A stretch of 64,000 bases of DNA from Methanospirillum lacunae. Its GTDB lineage: Archaea; Halobacteriota; Methanomicrobia; Methanomicrobiales; Methanospirillaceae. The notes under the pieces are model-generated. The model was not told where the DNA came from. It ran no database searches and saw only the letters and a program-made list of their open reading frames with translations. Location: assembly GCF_046195335.1 (NCBI RefSeq), contig NZ_CP176093.1; one strand, written 5' to 3'. Numbering within the stretch: the first letter of the stretch is position 1; each line of letters begins with the position of its first letter. This document shows positions 19,301-29,100 of the stretch, in pieces. The position numbers and the translations under genes were made by a program.

Positions 19301-21178
19301 ATGTCAGCCGAATATATGGATCGAATCTCCAAAGGAGACATTCCTGATAAAATAATCGATGAATACTACGGTGATTTCAACGAGATCAAAAACAATCTAA
19401 ATGTGTGCATTGAGGCAATTAATCGGTTAGTCTCAGATGGCCTTCTTCTCACAAAAGCTATCGAAGAAGGAAAACTTGGAACAAGAGCTGATATAACACA
19501 TCATTTTGGAGAGTTTAGAGCAGTAATAAGTGGATTCAATAACACCCTCGATGCGGTAGTCAAGCCACTCAATATGTCAGCAGAGTACATGGATCGAATC
19601 TCCAAAGGAGATATTCCTGATAAAATAACAGATGAATATTACGGTGACTTCAACGAGATCAAAAACAATCTGAACGTATGTATCGATGCTATTAATCGGC
19701 TTGTTTCAGATGGCCTGCTGCTCACAAAGGCAATTGAAGAAGGAAAACTTGGAACCAGAGTAGATACCTCGAAACACTTCGGAGAGTTCAGATCTGTTAT
19801 CTTGGGGTTCAATAACACGGTCGATGCAATTATTAAACCTCTTAATAGGACTGCTGAGTATTTGGATCGTATATCGAAGGGAGATATTCCAGAAAAAATC
19901 ACTGAAAACTCTCAAGGTGATTTCAATGAGATCAAGAATAATCTTAATGTTTGCATTGATGCCATTAATCGGCTCGTTACAGATGGTCTCCTTCTCACCA
20001 AAGCAATCGAAGAAGGAAAACTCAGCACCAGATCTGATATAAGCAAACATCAGGGAAACTTTAAAGAAGTGATTCTTGGATTTAACGAAACACTGGATAT
20101 CATGATGAAACCTTTAAATGAAGCAATGCGTCTTTCATTGGAGTATTCATCTTATAATTTTTCAGCTCGTTTCGACGAGAACCTCATAGTTACTGGAGAT
20201 TTTACGATGTTTAAAGATTCTCTAAACAAAGTAGGAATGCAGATATCTGAAGCTCTCAATGTAGTAAATTCTAAAGTAATGGAGATTGCAAGCGCTACTG
20301 AGGAAGCAAATGCAAGCACAGAAGAAGTAGCTGCTGGAGCCAGGGAAGTTACTGCGAGTTCAGAGATGGTAAGCGTAAATGCGGAACAAAGTAACGAATC
20401 ACTTTCTCAAGTGCTCCGTGCAATGGAAGATCTCTCAGTAACAGTGGGTCAGGTTTCAGGTCGGGCCGATTCAGTCTCCAAGATAGCGTATACAACCAAT
20501 GAACTCTGTTATAAAGGTACAGATGTTGCTAAAAAAGCAGAGATGGGAATGGAGGGAATAACCAAGTCCACTGAAGAAGTCAGTATAATCGTATCTGGTA
20601 TCAAAACACAGATGCAAGAAATCGGCAAAATCGTAAGTCTGATATCTGATATCGCAAATCAGACAAATTTATTGGCCCTTAATGCTGCAATTGAAGCTGC
20701 AAGAGCAGGAGATGCAGGTAGAGGATTTGCGGTAGTTGCTTCAGAAGTTAAATCACTCGCACAGGAATCCCGACATTCAGCTGAGAATATCGCCTCAATG
20801 ATTACTGATCTGCAACAGAAATCAGAACAGGCATCTAAGGCTATGACTGCTGCTGATATACAGGTGAAAACCGGAAATGCAGCATTAAGTGAGACTTTGC
20901 AGGTTTTTAACTCAATCGTAGGATCAGTTGAGGAGATCAATAAAAGTATGGTTGATGTTGCAAGTGCATCAGAAGAACAGGCTGCATCAGTTCAGGAGAT
21001 AACTGCAAGCATAAGTGAAGTTTCGAATCTTGTTCAGGGAACATCCACAGAAGCTCAAAAGTCATCAATTACTACAGGCGAAACATCAGTGGCAATAGAC
21101 CAGATTAGTTCGGTAATTAATGGACTTAGTTCAATAGCAGAAACTCTCTCCCAGGAAGTCATTAAATTTAGATTATAA
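16391..21178 (+). CDS. Giant soluble methyl-accepting chemotaxis protein with poly-HAMP array (receptor 1)
   Basis: 1,595 aa from the ATG at 16391, which has GGTGA six bases upstream. The open frame extends 61 codons further to a GTG with no ribosome site; that part includes a hydrophobic stretch, so a membrane-anchored form is a less likely alternative. There is no transmembrane helix or extracellular domain in the chosen product. Residues ~30-284 hold diverged HAMP-like units. Residues 285-1285 are eleven 91-aa units, each a canonical HAMP (KPLNxSAEYxDRISKGDIP...GDFNEIKNNLN) plus a divergent one (LVSDGLLLTKAIEEGKLGTR...FNNTLD). Residues ~1300-1595 are the MCP signalling coiled coil with hairpin tip QTNLLALNAAIEAARAGDAG and GRGFAVVASEVKSLAQES. 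It should drive a CheA kinase through the CheW encoded 25 bp downstream. What it senses is unknown. Confidence 0.9.
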   Translation: MNTSDMITRLDLTDEEVAVLTEDEMRIFIAALRYERIQFIQDIHAITASWKEGNIDAQFDTSVYQSELETAGDALNNMIREISKPISLISKNIEMIALGEIPTPIINSFTGDLSIIIRNLNTLISFITDLAHDTESLSTAALKGNLNTRIDSSKYLVDFKKIIESVNRTLDEFDKSKVSTNGDNSHRLNADLMMIEDIERVKREIDQGSLKALINEENYSGDSRVIVDSINHLIKSLSEPLTIFATTINQTSTGKIPDRIPEEYSGDLAKIASDLNTTIDALALLVSDGLLLTKAIEEGKLGIRTDVTRHQGQFRAVIGGFNNTLDAVVKPLNLSAEYVDRISKGDIPDKITDEYYGDFNEIKNNLNVCIEAINRLVSDGLLLTKAIEEGKLGTRADTSKHFGEFRAVIDGFNNTLDAVVKPLNLSAEYVDRISKGDIPDKITDEYYGDFNEIKNNLNVCIEAINRLVSDGLLLTKAIEEGKLGTRADTTHHFGEFRAVIGGFNNTLDAVVKPLNMSAEYMDRISKGDIPDKITDEYYGDFNEIKNNLNVCIEAINRLVSDGLLLTKAIEEGKLGTRTDTTHHFGEFRAVIGGFNNTLDAVVKPLNMSAEYMDRISKGDIPDKITDEYYGDFNEIKNNLNVCIEAINRLVSDGLLLTKAIEEGKLGTRADTSKHFGEFRAVIDGFNNTLDAVVKPLNLSAEYVDRISKGDIPDKITDEYYGDFNEIKNNLNVCIEAINRLVSDGLLLTKAIEEGKLGTRADTTHHFGEFRAVIGGFNNTLDAVVKPLNMSAEYMDRISKGDIPDKITDEYYGDFNEIKNNLNVCIEAINRLVSDGLLLTKAIEEGKLGTRADTTHHFGEFRAIISGFNSTLDAVVKPLNISAEYMDRISKGDIPDKITDEYYGDFNEIKNNLNVCIEAINRLVSDGLLLTKAIEEGKLGTRADITHHFGEFRAVISGFNNTLDAVVKPLNMSAEYMDRISKGDIPDKIIDEYYGDFNEIKNNLNVCIEAINRLVSDGLLLTKAIEEGKLGTRADITHHFGEFRAVISGFNNTLDAVVKPLNMSAEYMDRISKGDIPDKITDEYYGDFNEIKNNLNVCIDAINRLVSDGLLLTKAIEEGKLGTRVDTSKHFGEFRSVILGFNNTVDAIIKPLNRTAEYLDRISKGDIPEKITENSQGDFNEIKNNLNVCIDAINRLVTDGLLLTKAIEEGKLSTRSDISKHQGNFKEVILGFNETLDIMMKPLNEAMRLSLEYSSYNFSARFDENLIVTGDFTMFKDSLNKVGMQISEALNVVNSKVMEIASATEEANASTEEVAAGAREVTASSEMVSVNAEQSNESLSQVLRAMEDLSVTVGQVSGRADSVSKIAYTTNELCYKGTDVAKKAEMGMEGITKSTEEVSIIVSGIKTQMQEIGKIVSLISDIANQTNLLALNAAIEAARAGDAGRGFAVVASEVKSLAQESRHSAENIASMITDLQQKSEQASKAMTAADIQVKTGNAALSETLQVFNSIVGSVEEINKSMVDVASASEEQAASVQEITASISEVSNLVQGTSTEAQKSSITTGETSVAIDQISSVINGLSSIAETLSQEVIKFRL
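17243..20245 (+). repeat. Eleven tandem 273-bp HAMP-pair repeats within receptor 1
   Basis: Unit starts fall every 273 bases from the LVSDG codons at 17243 to 19973 with no insertion or deletion. Units 2 and 5 encode the same segment (GTRADTSKHFGEF...NLSAEYV) and units 3 and 6 are also alike, which suggests a three-unit duplication. Units 8 and 9 are nearly identical. Unit 11 is diverged in its second half. One further diverged unit in the same register starts at 16970. Confidence 0.95.
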
Positions 21179-21203
21179 GTGTAATCATAATTTGAGGATA
21201 ACC

Positions 21204-21713
21204 ATGGAAGAATCATTACAAATAAAAAACCAAGACAAATCCGATACCATCGGAGATGAAGTCCAGGTTGTTGAATTTATTCTTGGTGAGGATAAATTTG
21301 CGATCAACCTTTTTGATGTACGCGAAATAGTTGAATCGTTTAGAATAACACCTATGCCACACTCAGCCTCTTATATAAAAGGTATCATTGATCTCAGGGG
21401 AGAAATTACAACGGTTATAGATTTAAAAAAGGTTTTGAAAATTTCTAAAAATACCTCTGCGGGTCAGGTAGACTCACGGTTTATTGTTCTAGATGAGAGT
21501 GTTACAGCGGTCAAGACCGGAATCTTGGTTGATGATGTTACTTCAGTTCTGACCGTTCCGGTATCAGATATTGATCAGGCATCGCAGAATGGAGCTGAGC
21601 GTACATTTATTCTGGGAATTATCAAAAAGTCAGTAGGTGATCGGGAGAGATCTCGAAAAGAACTCATCATCTGGATTGATATAAAAGATCTTCTTACAAG
21701 GGCTGCTCTATAA
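21204..21713 (+). CDS. cheW: CheW-type coupling protein, paired with receptor 1
   Basis: 169 aa from the ATG at 21204, preceded by TTGAGGATAACC with GAGG at a suitable distance; a TTG four codons earlier is not needed. It shows the CheW fold landmarks: VVEFILGEDKFAINLFDVREIVE at the start, IKGIIDLRGEITTVIDLKKVL in the middle, ILVDDVTSVLTVP and a C-terminal ILGIIKK...WIDIKDLL strand. It should bridge the signalling tip of receptor 1 and a CheA kinase. It starts 25 bp after receptor 1 and is almost certainly co-transcribed with it. A paralogue follows receptor 2. Confidence 0.9.
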   Translation: MEESLQIKNQDKSDTIGDEVQVVEFILGEDKFAINLFDVREIVESFRITPMPHSASYIKGIIDLRGEITTVIDLKKVLKISKNTSAGQVDSRFIVLDESVTAVKTGILVDDVTSVLTVPVSDIDQASQNGAERTFILGIIKKSVGDRERSRKELIIWIDIKDLLTRAAL

Positions 21714-22021
21714 ATTAACACTCGGTTTTCATTTGGTGGATATCGTAAAAATCTAAATTCAACTCATTTAGACCTTTTATGTATCTCTCCTAGGGTATGA
21801 TCTCCTGAAATTTAACTTGATACATATGGTTACATTCCAAATATGGGATCTTCATTCCAATATACCTGAAATTGTTATTTTATTTGTGGCTTTATCCTTA
21901 TGCTATATAGTTATAATTTCTTATAATTTTTGAAGGAGGAAACGCTCAATAAAAGACCATCTGGGAAAAAAGTCACCCAATTACCCCCTATATGAGTAAT
22001 TTGGAAGTAAACTGTGTATAA
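21714..22021. other. Intergenic region, 308 bp
   Basis: AT-rich region, probably carrying the promoter of the HTH-PAS regulator. Nothing else recognised. Confidence 0.4.
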
Positions 22022-23476
22022 GTGAAGGATTTACTTTTTAAAAAAGACTATGTATTGCCCATTTTAGAGATCAAGTTGTCGCAAATATCACGAATTTTAG
22101 AATTTTTAAAAGATCACCCTGAAGGTGCATGTGTTTCAGAGATCTCTGCAGCTCTAGAAATGAATCGTAATTATGCTGCTAAGTTTCTTACCATATTATA
22201 TCGTCAGGGTCAGATAGATCTTCGTATTTATGGGAAAACACGCCTTTACCAAATCTGCAATAGGGTACCTTTTCATGCAATTTGTCTTATTAGCAATGGT
22301 GTCACTCTTGGTATTGATCGTCTGGGTATTATCAGAAAGGTATCGGGGTCTGTCGAGACGTTATTATACATGCAGATCGGAGAACTTTTAGGAGTTCTGT
22401 TGAAAAGTCTGAATCACCCTGTATTAACTAATAATGATATTCTAAACCAGGTGAGATTTCTTATTGATCGGAAGGGTGGTAAACCATATCACCAGACAAT
22501 TAAATTCAGAGATAAGATGCTTCGGATTACATTGATATCCTGTATTTTTGATGATGCAATGACTGGTGTTGCTATGCAAATAACTGATTTCACTTCTTGG
22601 CATATCGACATAGAATTGATTGTAGGTGGAAAAAACAATGAGTTGCATCTTATCCAAGAAAGTAAAGAATTTATTATCAGTATCGGACCCGACGAAAAAA
22701 TAATATTTGCAAACCATGCATATGCAAAGTATTGTGGTTTGGCAATTCAGGAATTGATTGGAAGACAAGGTTTGCCATATTTGTCATCCTATGATATGAG
22801 CCAAATACGTGGGGCGTATTTAATTTCTCATCCAAGTATTCCTTCAAGTCCAGTACATGTTACAGCGATTCTTCCAGATGGAGAGAAGCACTGGCAAAAA
22901 TGGTCTATTTTTCCAATTTTTATAAATAACAAATTACATCAGGTACATCTCCACGGAAAAGATATATCCAAACTAAAATATCTGGAGCAGGAGATTCAGG
23001 AACTCAGACAGGAAGTAGCACATATTCTTAAAGAAAAAAATGTAAAACTACGGGACCTTACTCTCCAATTGAAACGGGAGATCGAAAACCGGATAGTAAT
23101 AGAAAATCAATATAATAATCAGATAAACTTCTTTCGTTCTCTTTTATGTGATCATCAGGTCATAATTTTAGAAACAGATATTTCCATGATAATTACTTCT
23201 GCAATAATTCCAGATCAACTGAGTCATATCATCTCTAATAGACAATTAGTTAATTATCCTCTTCAGACAATTCTTTTAAATGAAGAAAAAGGATCAAATA
23301 TAAATAATTATTATAATATTTATTGTGCGACCTCTGAATTTCGCAGAGTATTCTGTCATATCAGAACATGTTTCAAGATAATTCCAGTTATAACATCAGG
23401 AATTCCTTTAAAAAGATTAGATGGAGAATTCGAAGGAATGTGTATTATTATAGAGTTTCCATCATTATTTGAATAA
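22022..23476 (+). CDS. HTH-PAS sensor regulator (one-component)
   Basis: 484 aa, starting with GTG; no in-frame ATG occurs before residue 47. Residues ~15-85 are a winged-helix domain (ILEFLKDHPEGACVSEISAALEMNRNYAAKFLTIL, then RLYQICNRVPF). Residues ~90-205 look like a degenerate PAS (GVTLGIDRLGIIRKVSG). Residues ~215-325 are a clearer PAS (EFIISIGPDEKIIFANHAYAKY through HLHGKDISKLKYLEQ). A coiled coil (~325-375) leads to a degraded third PAS-like region. It should bind DNA and respond to an intracellular cue. It is a shorter relative of the 713-aa protein at 23824-25965, sharing the HTH and first two sensing domains; the two genes converge. Confidence 0.78.
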   Translation: MKDLLFKKDYVLPILEIKLSQISRILEFLKDHPEGACVSEISAALEMNRNYAAKFLTILYRQGQIDLRIYGKTRLYQICNRVPFHAICLISNGVTLGIDRLGIIRKVSGSVETLLYMQIGELLGVLLKSLNHPVLTNNDILNQVRFLIDRKGGKPYHQTIKFRDKMLRITLISCIFDDAMTGVAMQITDFTSWHIDIELIVGGKNNELHLIQESKEFIISIGPDEKIIFANHAYAKYCGLAIQELIGRQGLPYLSSYDMSQIRGAYLISHPSIPSSPVHVTAILPDGEKHWQKWSIFPIFINNKLHQVHLHGKDISKLKYLEQEIQELRQEVAHILKEKNVKLRDLTLQLKREIENRIVIENQYNNQINFFRSLLCDHQVIILETDISMIITSAIIPDQLSHIISNRQLVNYPLQTILLNEEKGSNINNYYNIYCATSEFRRVFCHIRTCFKIIPVITSGIPLKRLDGEFEGMCIIIEFPSLFE

Positions 23477-23823
23477 AAAGATATTAATGAGGCTGGTGCA
23501 TAATTGTTTTGGTGTTTTTGTAAGAAGATAATTTTCATTCAAAGGGCATAATAATTGAATATTTTTTTTATAATTATCTTTATTGTATCAATGATTTCGA
23601 GTTATACAACAGCCTTTCAATTATGATAATTAAGATGATATATCTGGAAGAATTTAGGGGAAGTAAATACTAAATGATTCACTACTATGAAGTTAATTAA
23701 TATTTCTGGACATCTCACATCATACCTTTTAGACCGTAAGAAGAGCCTATTATTTCGAGATCTAAAATCGAGACTAAAATATTATAAATATATAAAAAAG
23801 ATCTCATAATTTACGTTCATTAA
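23477..23823. other. Convergent intergenic region, 347 bp
   Basis: Lies between two convergent regulator genes. AT-rich, with no clear hairpin terminator. Confidence 0.4.
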
Positions 23824-25965
23824 TTATGTGGGCATCATATCACGAGCAGATACAAATATTCCTTTAATATTTCCATCTTCATCCCGAAAAATTGAGGCAT
23901 TACACTCAACAGGGATGATTTGACCATTCCGGTGTTTTATATTAATAGAATAATTTCGAACAATACCTTCATTAAAAACCTTCATAATCCCGTCTTCTAC
24001 TTGTTCAGGTGACACAATATATGTACTAAATTTTAAACCAATCAATTCATCGCGATGATATCCGGTAATTCTTTCAATTGATCTATTAGCATCTAGAATA
24101 ATACCATCTAATCCGATAAATATTAGAGAATCAACACTTGTCTCAAGAAGGCCTCTATGGTATGCATTTATTCTATGCAACTCATGGAAATGAATCAGTT
24201 TTTCTGAATTATCTCGTGCTACGGTCAGATAAATCAAAGATTCATCCAGAGAATCTCTATATGAAATGATCTCCTCTGTAACGGGTATATCCCGCCCAGT
24301 GAAGGAGATCAGGTTAAGTTCTCCCCTCCAAACCCCTTTTTCTGATGCAATTTTTAATGCTAAATTTAATTCTTTTCGGGATGTTTTTCTGATAAACTGG
24401 GCCATATTATATGAGTTAATAGGATCTGATTCAGGAATTTCAAATAATCTCCTTCCAGCCTGATTAATGTATTCTAAATAACCGTCTTTATTGTAGATTT
24501 TTATAATATCAGATGTTTTACCCATAATTGTAGTGAATCTTTTTAATTCTGTTTCAACTTTTTTTTGTTGTGTAATAATCTGTCCGACACAATTAATAGA
24601 AAGTTTTCTTTTTTCGGGAGATAATTTGGGAACACCGGACAATTCAACAAATACAAATGATTCATCTTTATCAAGAAATCTAAGTTCTAGTTGATAAAAA
24701 GGTTGAAACCTGGTACTCAGTAGGTACATATTTTCATCAAATATATGGACGTCAGCAGGAAACAGTAATTCTCTTATGTTTTTTCCGACTATTTCATCAA
24801 AAGGCAAATTTAGTGTTTTGCTGAAACCATCATTGATATTCTCCACAACTCCAAGATTATCTATCAATAAAATGACATTATGAGTTGATTGGAGCAGACT
24901 TTGAATTTCTATTGTTTTTATTTGATTTTTGTATTCATGAATTTTTACCTCTTCTGTAACCCGTGATAATTTTTGAGTAATTTCATGAATTTCTATATTT
25001 TTTTCTTTGAGAAGGGTTTGATATTTCTGTTTCCATTCTATATTTTTTTTTTCAAGATCTTTTTCTTTGGTTATATCAATGCCTTGCAGATGAACCTCTA
25101 TCAGATTCTGATTTATGAAACTTCCGAAAATATTCCACTTTATCCATGTAATGGAACCATTTTTCATGAAACTCTGGAGAATTATTTCAGAATATGGATT
25201 CGTGAATGAAAGTGAATGTATTAAATTTATAAAATTTTTTTGATCTTCTATCATCAAACCTGGTAAAATAGTAGTTCCGATGATATCTCTTTTAGAAATC
25301 TGGTGAAAGGAGAGATAGGCACGATTTGCCGAGGTTATCTTACCATCAGGGGAGAGATGAAGAACCATATCAGGATTTTGTTCGGTAAGTTCCAAATATC
25401 GTGATTTCCATAATATTTCGGTTAATTCGAGGTTTTTTATATGAGTAATATCATTGATCGATATTGCCACTCCAATAGTTCGATCATCAAATATTATAGG
25501 AATTACCTTAATATGATGCCAATATGAAGGAGATTGAATTTGATGATTAAATGGCCCCTGTCCATCTAATGCCAGATTTATGGTATGAAATATAGTTTCA
25601 TTTAAAAGTCCCAAATGACTCAGAATTTGAATCTTTTTTCCTATTACCTTCGTATCCGAATAAAAAAAAGGAGGAAGTTCTCCATTATTTTCCTTAATAA
25701 TGAGAAATTGATCAAATCCTAATAAAAAACCTTCATTGAGTCGTGATAGTAAAAAAAAAGGTATACGATTTGAAAGTCGGTACACCTTCATTGTTCCATG
25801 AGATTTTAGTTCAACTCGCCCCTGCATAAGAAGAATTGAGAGATATTTGGCGACCAGGTTTCTATTCATTCCAAGCGATATTGAAATATCAGAAACACTT
25901 TTTTCTTCATATTGTGTTGATAAATATTCGATAATTGAACTCGCTGGTTCATATTTTGGAACCAT
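23824..25965 (-). CDS. HTH-multi-PAS sensor regulator
   Basis: 713 aa. Winged-helix N-terminus at residues ~8-70 (SDISISLGMNRNLVAKYLSILLMQGRVEL, then KVYRLSNRIPF). PAS-like domains follow at ~75-185, ~195-305 (QNPDMVLHLSPDGKITSANRAYL through HLQGIDITKEKDLE), ~360-470 (NVILLIDNLGVVENINDGFSKTL), ~480-595 (TSDIIKIYNKDGYLEYINQAGRRLF) and ~605-713 (SLIFIGLDGIILDANRSIERITGYHRDEL). A coiled coil joins the second and third. There is no kinase or receiver domain. Its gene is divergent from receptor 2 across 163 bp, so it may regulate that promoter (inference). It is a paralogue of the regulator at 22022. Confidence 0.8.
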   Translation of the reverse strand: MVPKYEPASSIIEYLSTQYEEKSVSDISISLGMNRNLVAKYLSILLMQGRVELKSHGTMKVYRLSNRIPFFLLSRLNEGFLLGFDQFLIIKENNGELPPFFYSDTKVIGKKIQILSHLGLLNETIFHTINLALDGQGPFNHQIQSPSYWHHIKVIPIIFDDRTIGVAISINDITHIKNLELTEILWKSRYLELTEQNPDMVLHLSPDGKITSANRAYLSFHQISKRDIIGTTILPGLMIEDQKNFINLIHSLSFTNPYSEIILQSFMKNGSITWIKWNIFGSFINQNLIEVHLQGIDITKEKDLEKKNIEWKQKYQTLLKEKNIEIHEITQKLSRVTEEVKIHEYKNQIKTIEIQSLLQSTHNVILLIDNLGVVENINDGFSKTLNLPFDEIVGKNIRELLFPADVHIFDENMYLLSTRFQPFYQLELRFLDKDESFVFVELSGVPKLSPEKRKLSINCVGQIITQQKKVETELKRFTTIMGKTSDIIKIYNKDGYLEYINQAGRRLFEIPESDPINSYNMAQFIRKTSRKELNLALKIASEKGVWRGELNLISFTGRDIPVTEEIISYRDSLDESLIYLTVARDNSEKLIHFHELHRINAYHRGLLETSVDSLIFIGLDGIILDANRSIERITGYHRDELIGLKFSTYIVSPEQVEDGIMKVFNEGIVRNYSINIKHRNGQIIPVECNASIFRDEDGNIKGIFVSARDMMPT

Positions 25966-26128
25966 AACATAAGCATCTTTGAATATGTTATATTAAAATA
26001 TTCCTACGAATCGAGCAAATTTGCTTGGTTATTCACTGGATTTTTCTTAAATTACTTTTTAAAATACCCATTGCAATGAATGGTATTTTTCACAATTTTC
26101 CGGCGTAATTAAAAAAGAGAGATTTATT
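25966..26128. promoter_or_regulatory. Divergent promoter region of the HTH-PAS regulator and receptor 2
   Basis: A 163-bp AT-rich spacer between divergent genes. A TATA-like stretch, ACTTTTTAAAATACC near 26055, faces receptor 2. No palindromic operator was recognised. Confidence 0.4.
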
Positions 26129-29100
26129 ATGGAACAGCCTGAACAATTACCTGATGATTCAACATTTAAAATTGCAGATTTAGAACTCTTTGATGCCCTG
26201 GACCTACCGGCATTCACTGTTGATCGTTCCCTTACTATTAGGACGATAAACTATCCAGCTGCAGGGTTTGTTGGAATCCCTCCTGAATTCTGTATCGGTA
26301 AGAACTACCGGGAGATATTTAATCTCGAAGATGGGAAAGAGGGGGTTGATCCTACAGAACTTGTGATAAAAAATAATATCCCACGGGCTGGTGAAGGAAT
26401 TGTTCGGGTTAAATCAGAATCTATTCCAGTAAAATATGGTGCCAAACCCATATCTCAACAAAATGGAGAAGTGGTAGGAGCAGTACATTATTTCATAGAT
26501 CAACGTCAAAATGAAGTTCTTCATGAGATTACACACGTTTTGAATGATATTCGTGAAGGAAATTTGGATGTACGAATTGATCTAACACCTTATGAAGGTG
26601 AAGTCAGGGGTATTCTTGAAGCGGTAAATACTCTGATCGATACTATGTCCAAACCGCTCATAGAAGTTGCTTTCAGTTTAAAAGAGTTAAATGAAGGAAA
26701 AAATCCTAAAAAATTAAGTACAGAAAGATTAGGATTTTATCAAAAATTTGCTGAGATAGTTAATTTTACAATTAATTTTAAGGGAAATAATAAAACCAGT
26801 AGTGTCGATCTAACTAAAAATGATTCATTAGAAGAAACCCTAACTGGATCGTCATCCAACTTTTCTGATCTTTTTGATTCTCTATCAATCCCTGTTATTA
26901 TGATTGATGGGCAGTCTAATATCTCATATGCAAATCAGGTAGCATTCACTACGGTGAGGAAATCCAGCAAAGAACTTCTTGGGCTGCCGATAACTCTTGC
27001 TTTTGAGAATACTGATTCAGATATAATTACAAATACCCTGCTTAAGGTTATTTCCGGAGACACACCTGACGGTCAGGTTTCCTTACATCTTATTGGACAG
27101 GATAGTCCAGTTTCCTGTGTGATAGATCCAATAAAAAGCCCATCCGGGTCCAGAATTGGTGCAATACTAACACTTCTCGTTGGAGCATCAGGAGATATCA
27201 GAGTTATTGAGGATCTTAAACGTGTAATGCATGAAGTCGAAGAGGGTTCTCTTAAAGCAGTTATTTCAGAACAGAAATACTCCGGTAATTCCAGGGTTAT
27301 TGTAGATACAGTAAATGCCCTTATCAGATCTTTATCTGAACCATTCACTCTTTTTGCAATAACTATCAACCAGATCAGTGCAGGGAAAATTCCTGATCGA
27401 ATCCCTAATCAGTACTCTGGAGAACTGGCAAATATTACCGTCGATCTGAACACAACCATCGATGCAATAGATCTTCTGATTTCTGACGGTCTGTTACTCA
27501 CTACCGCTATTGAAGAAGGAAAATTAGATGTAAGAACTGATGCCTCTCGCCATCAGGGTCAGTTTAAAGCGGTGATTCAGGGATTTAATAATACCCTTGA
27601 TGCGGTTATCCAGCCTTTGAATATAACGGCTGAATATCTAGACCGTATTTCTAAAGGAGACATTCCCAAAATAATTACAGACACGGCTCAAGGAGACTTT
27701 AATAAAATCAGAAATAATCTGAACGTTTGTATCGATGCAATAAATCTACTCGTCTCTGATGGCCTCTCATTAACCAAGGCTATCGAAGAGGGAAAACTTG
27801 GGACCAGATCTGATACGAGTAAACACTTTGGGGAGTATAGGGCCGTTATCCAGGGATTCAATAATACCCTTGATGCAGTCGTTCAACCTTTAAATATGAC
27901 GGCCGAATATATGGACCGAATTTCAAAAGGTGATATTCCGGATAAGATCACTGATGAATATCATGGTGATTTCAACGAGATCAAGAATAATCTTAATCTC
28001 TGTATTGACTCAATAAATCTACTTGTATCTGACGGTTTATTACTTACTAAGGCTATCGATGAGGGCAAACTTGGGACCAGATCCGACACAAATAAACACT
28101 TTGGGGAATTCAGAGCGGTAATTCAAGGATTCAATAATACTCTAGATGCAGTTGTCCAGCCCTTGAATATGACCGCTGAGTATATGGATCGTATTTCCAA
28201 GGGTGATATCCCTGCAAAGATTACTGATGAATATCATGGTGATTTCAATGAGATCAAGAATAATCTTAATGTCTGTATTGACTCAATAAATCTACTGGTA
28301 TCTGATGGACTGCTACTCACCACTGCAATTGAGGAAGGCAAACTCGGAACAAGAGCTGATACAACACATCATTCTGGAAAGTTTAGAGCCGTAATTGATG
28401 GGTTCAATAACACACTCGATGCCGTGGTTAAACCTCTCAACATCTCCGCTGAATATGTGGATCGTATTTCAAAGGGTGATATTCCAGAAAAGATCACTAA
28501 CGAATATCATGGAGATTTCAACGAAATCAAGAATAATTTAAATGTCTGTATTGACTCAATAAATCGATTAGTATCTGATGGACTGCTTCTCACCACTGCA
28601 ATTGAGGAAGGCAAACTCGGAACAAGAGCTGATACAACACATCATTCTGGAAAGTTTAGAGCCGTAATTGATGGGTTCAATAACACACTCGATGCCGTGG
28701 TTAAACCACTGAACATGTCCGCTGAATACGTGGATCGTATTTCAAAGGGTGATATTCCAGAAAAGATCACTGACGAATATTACGGAGATTTCAACGAAAT
28801 CAAGAATAATTTGAATGTCTGTATTGACTCAATAAATCGATTAGTATCTGATGGACTACTTCTTACCAAAGCGATGGAGGAAGGCAAACTAGGAACAAGA
28901 GCTGATACAACACATCATTTTGGAGAGTTCAGGGCCGTAATTGACGGGTTTAATAATACGATTGACGCTGTGGTTAAACCTCTGAACATGTCGGCAGAAT
29001 ACATGGACCGTATCTCCAAAGGTGATATTCCGGAAAAGATCACTGATGTGTATTATGGAGACTTCAACGAGATCAAGAATAATCTGAATGTATGTATCGA

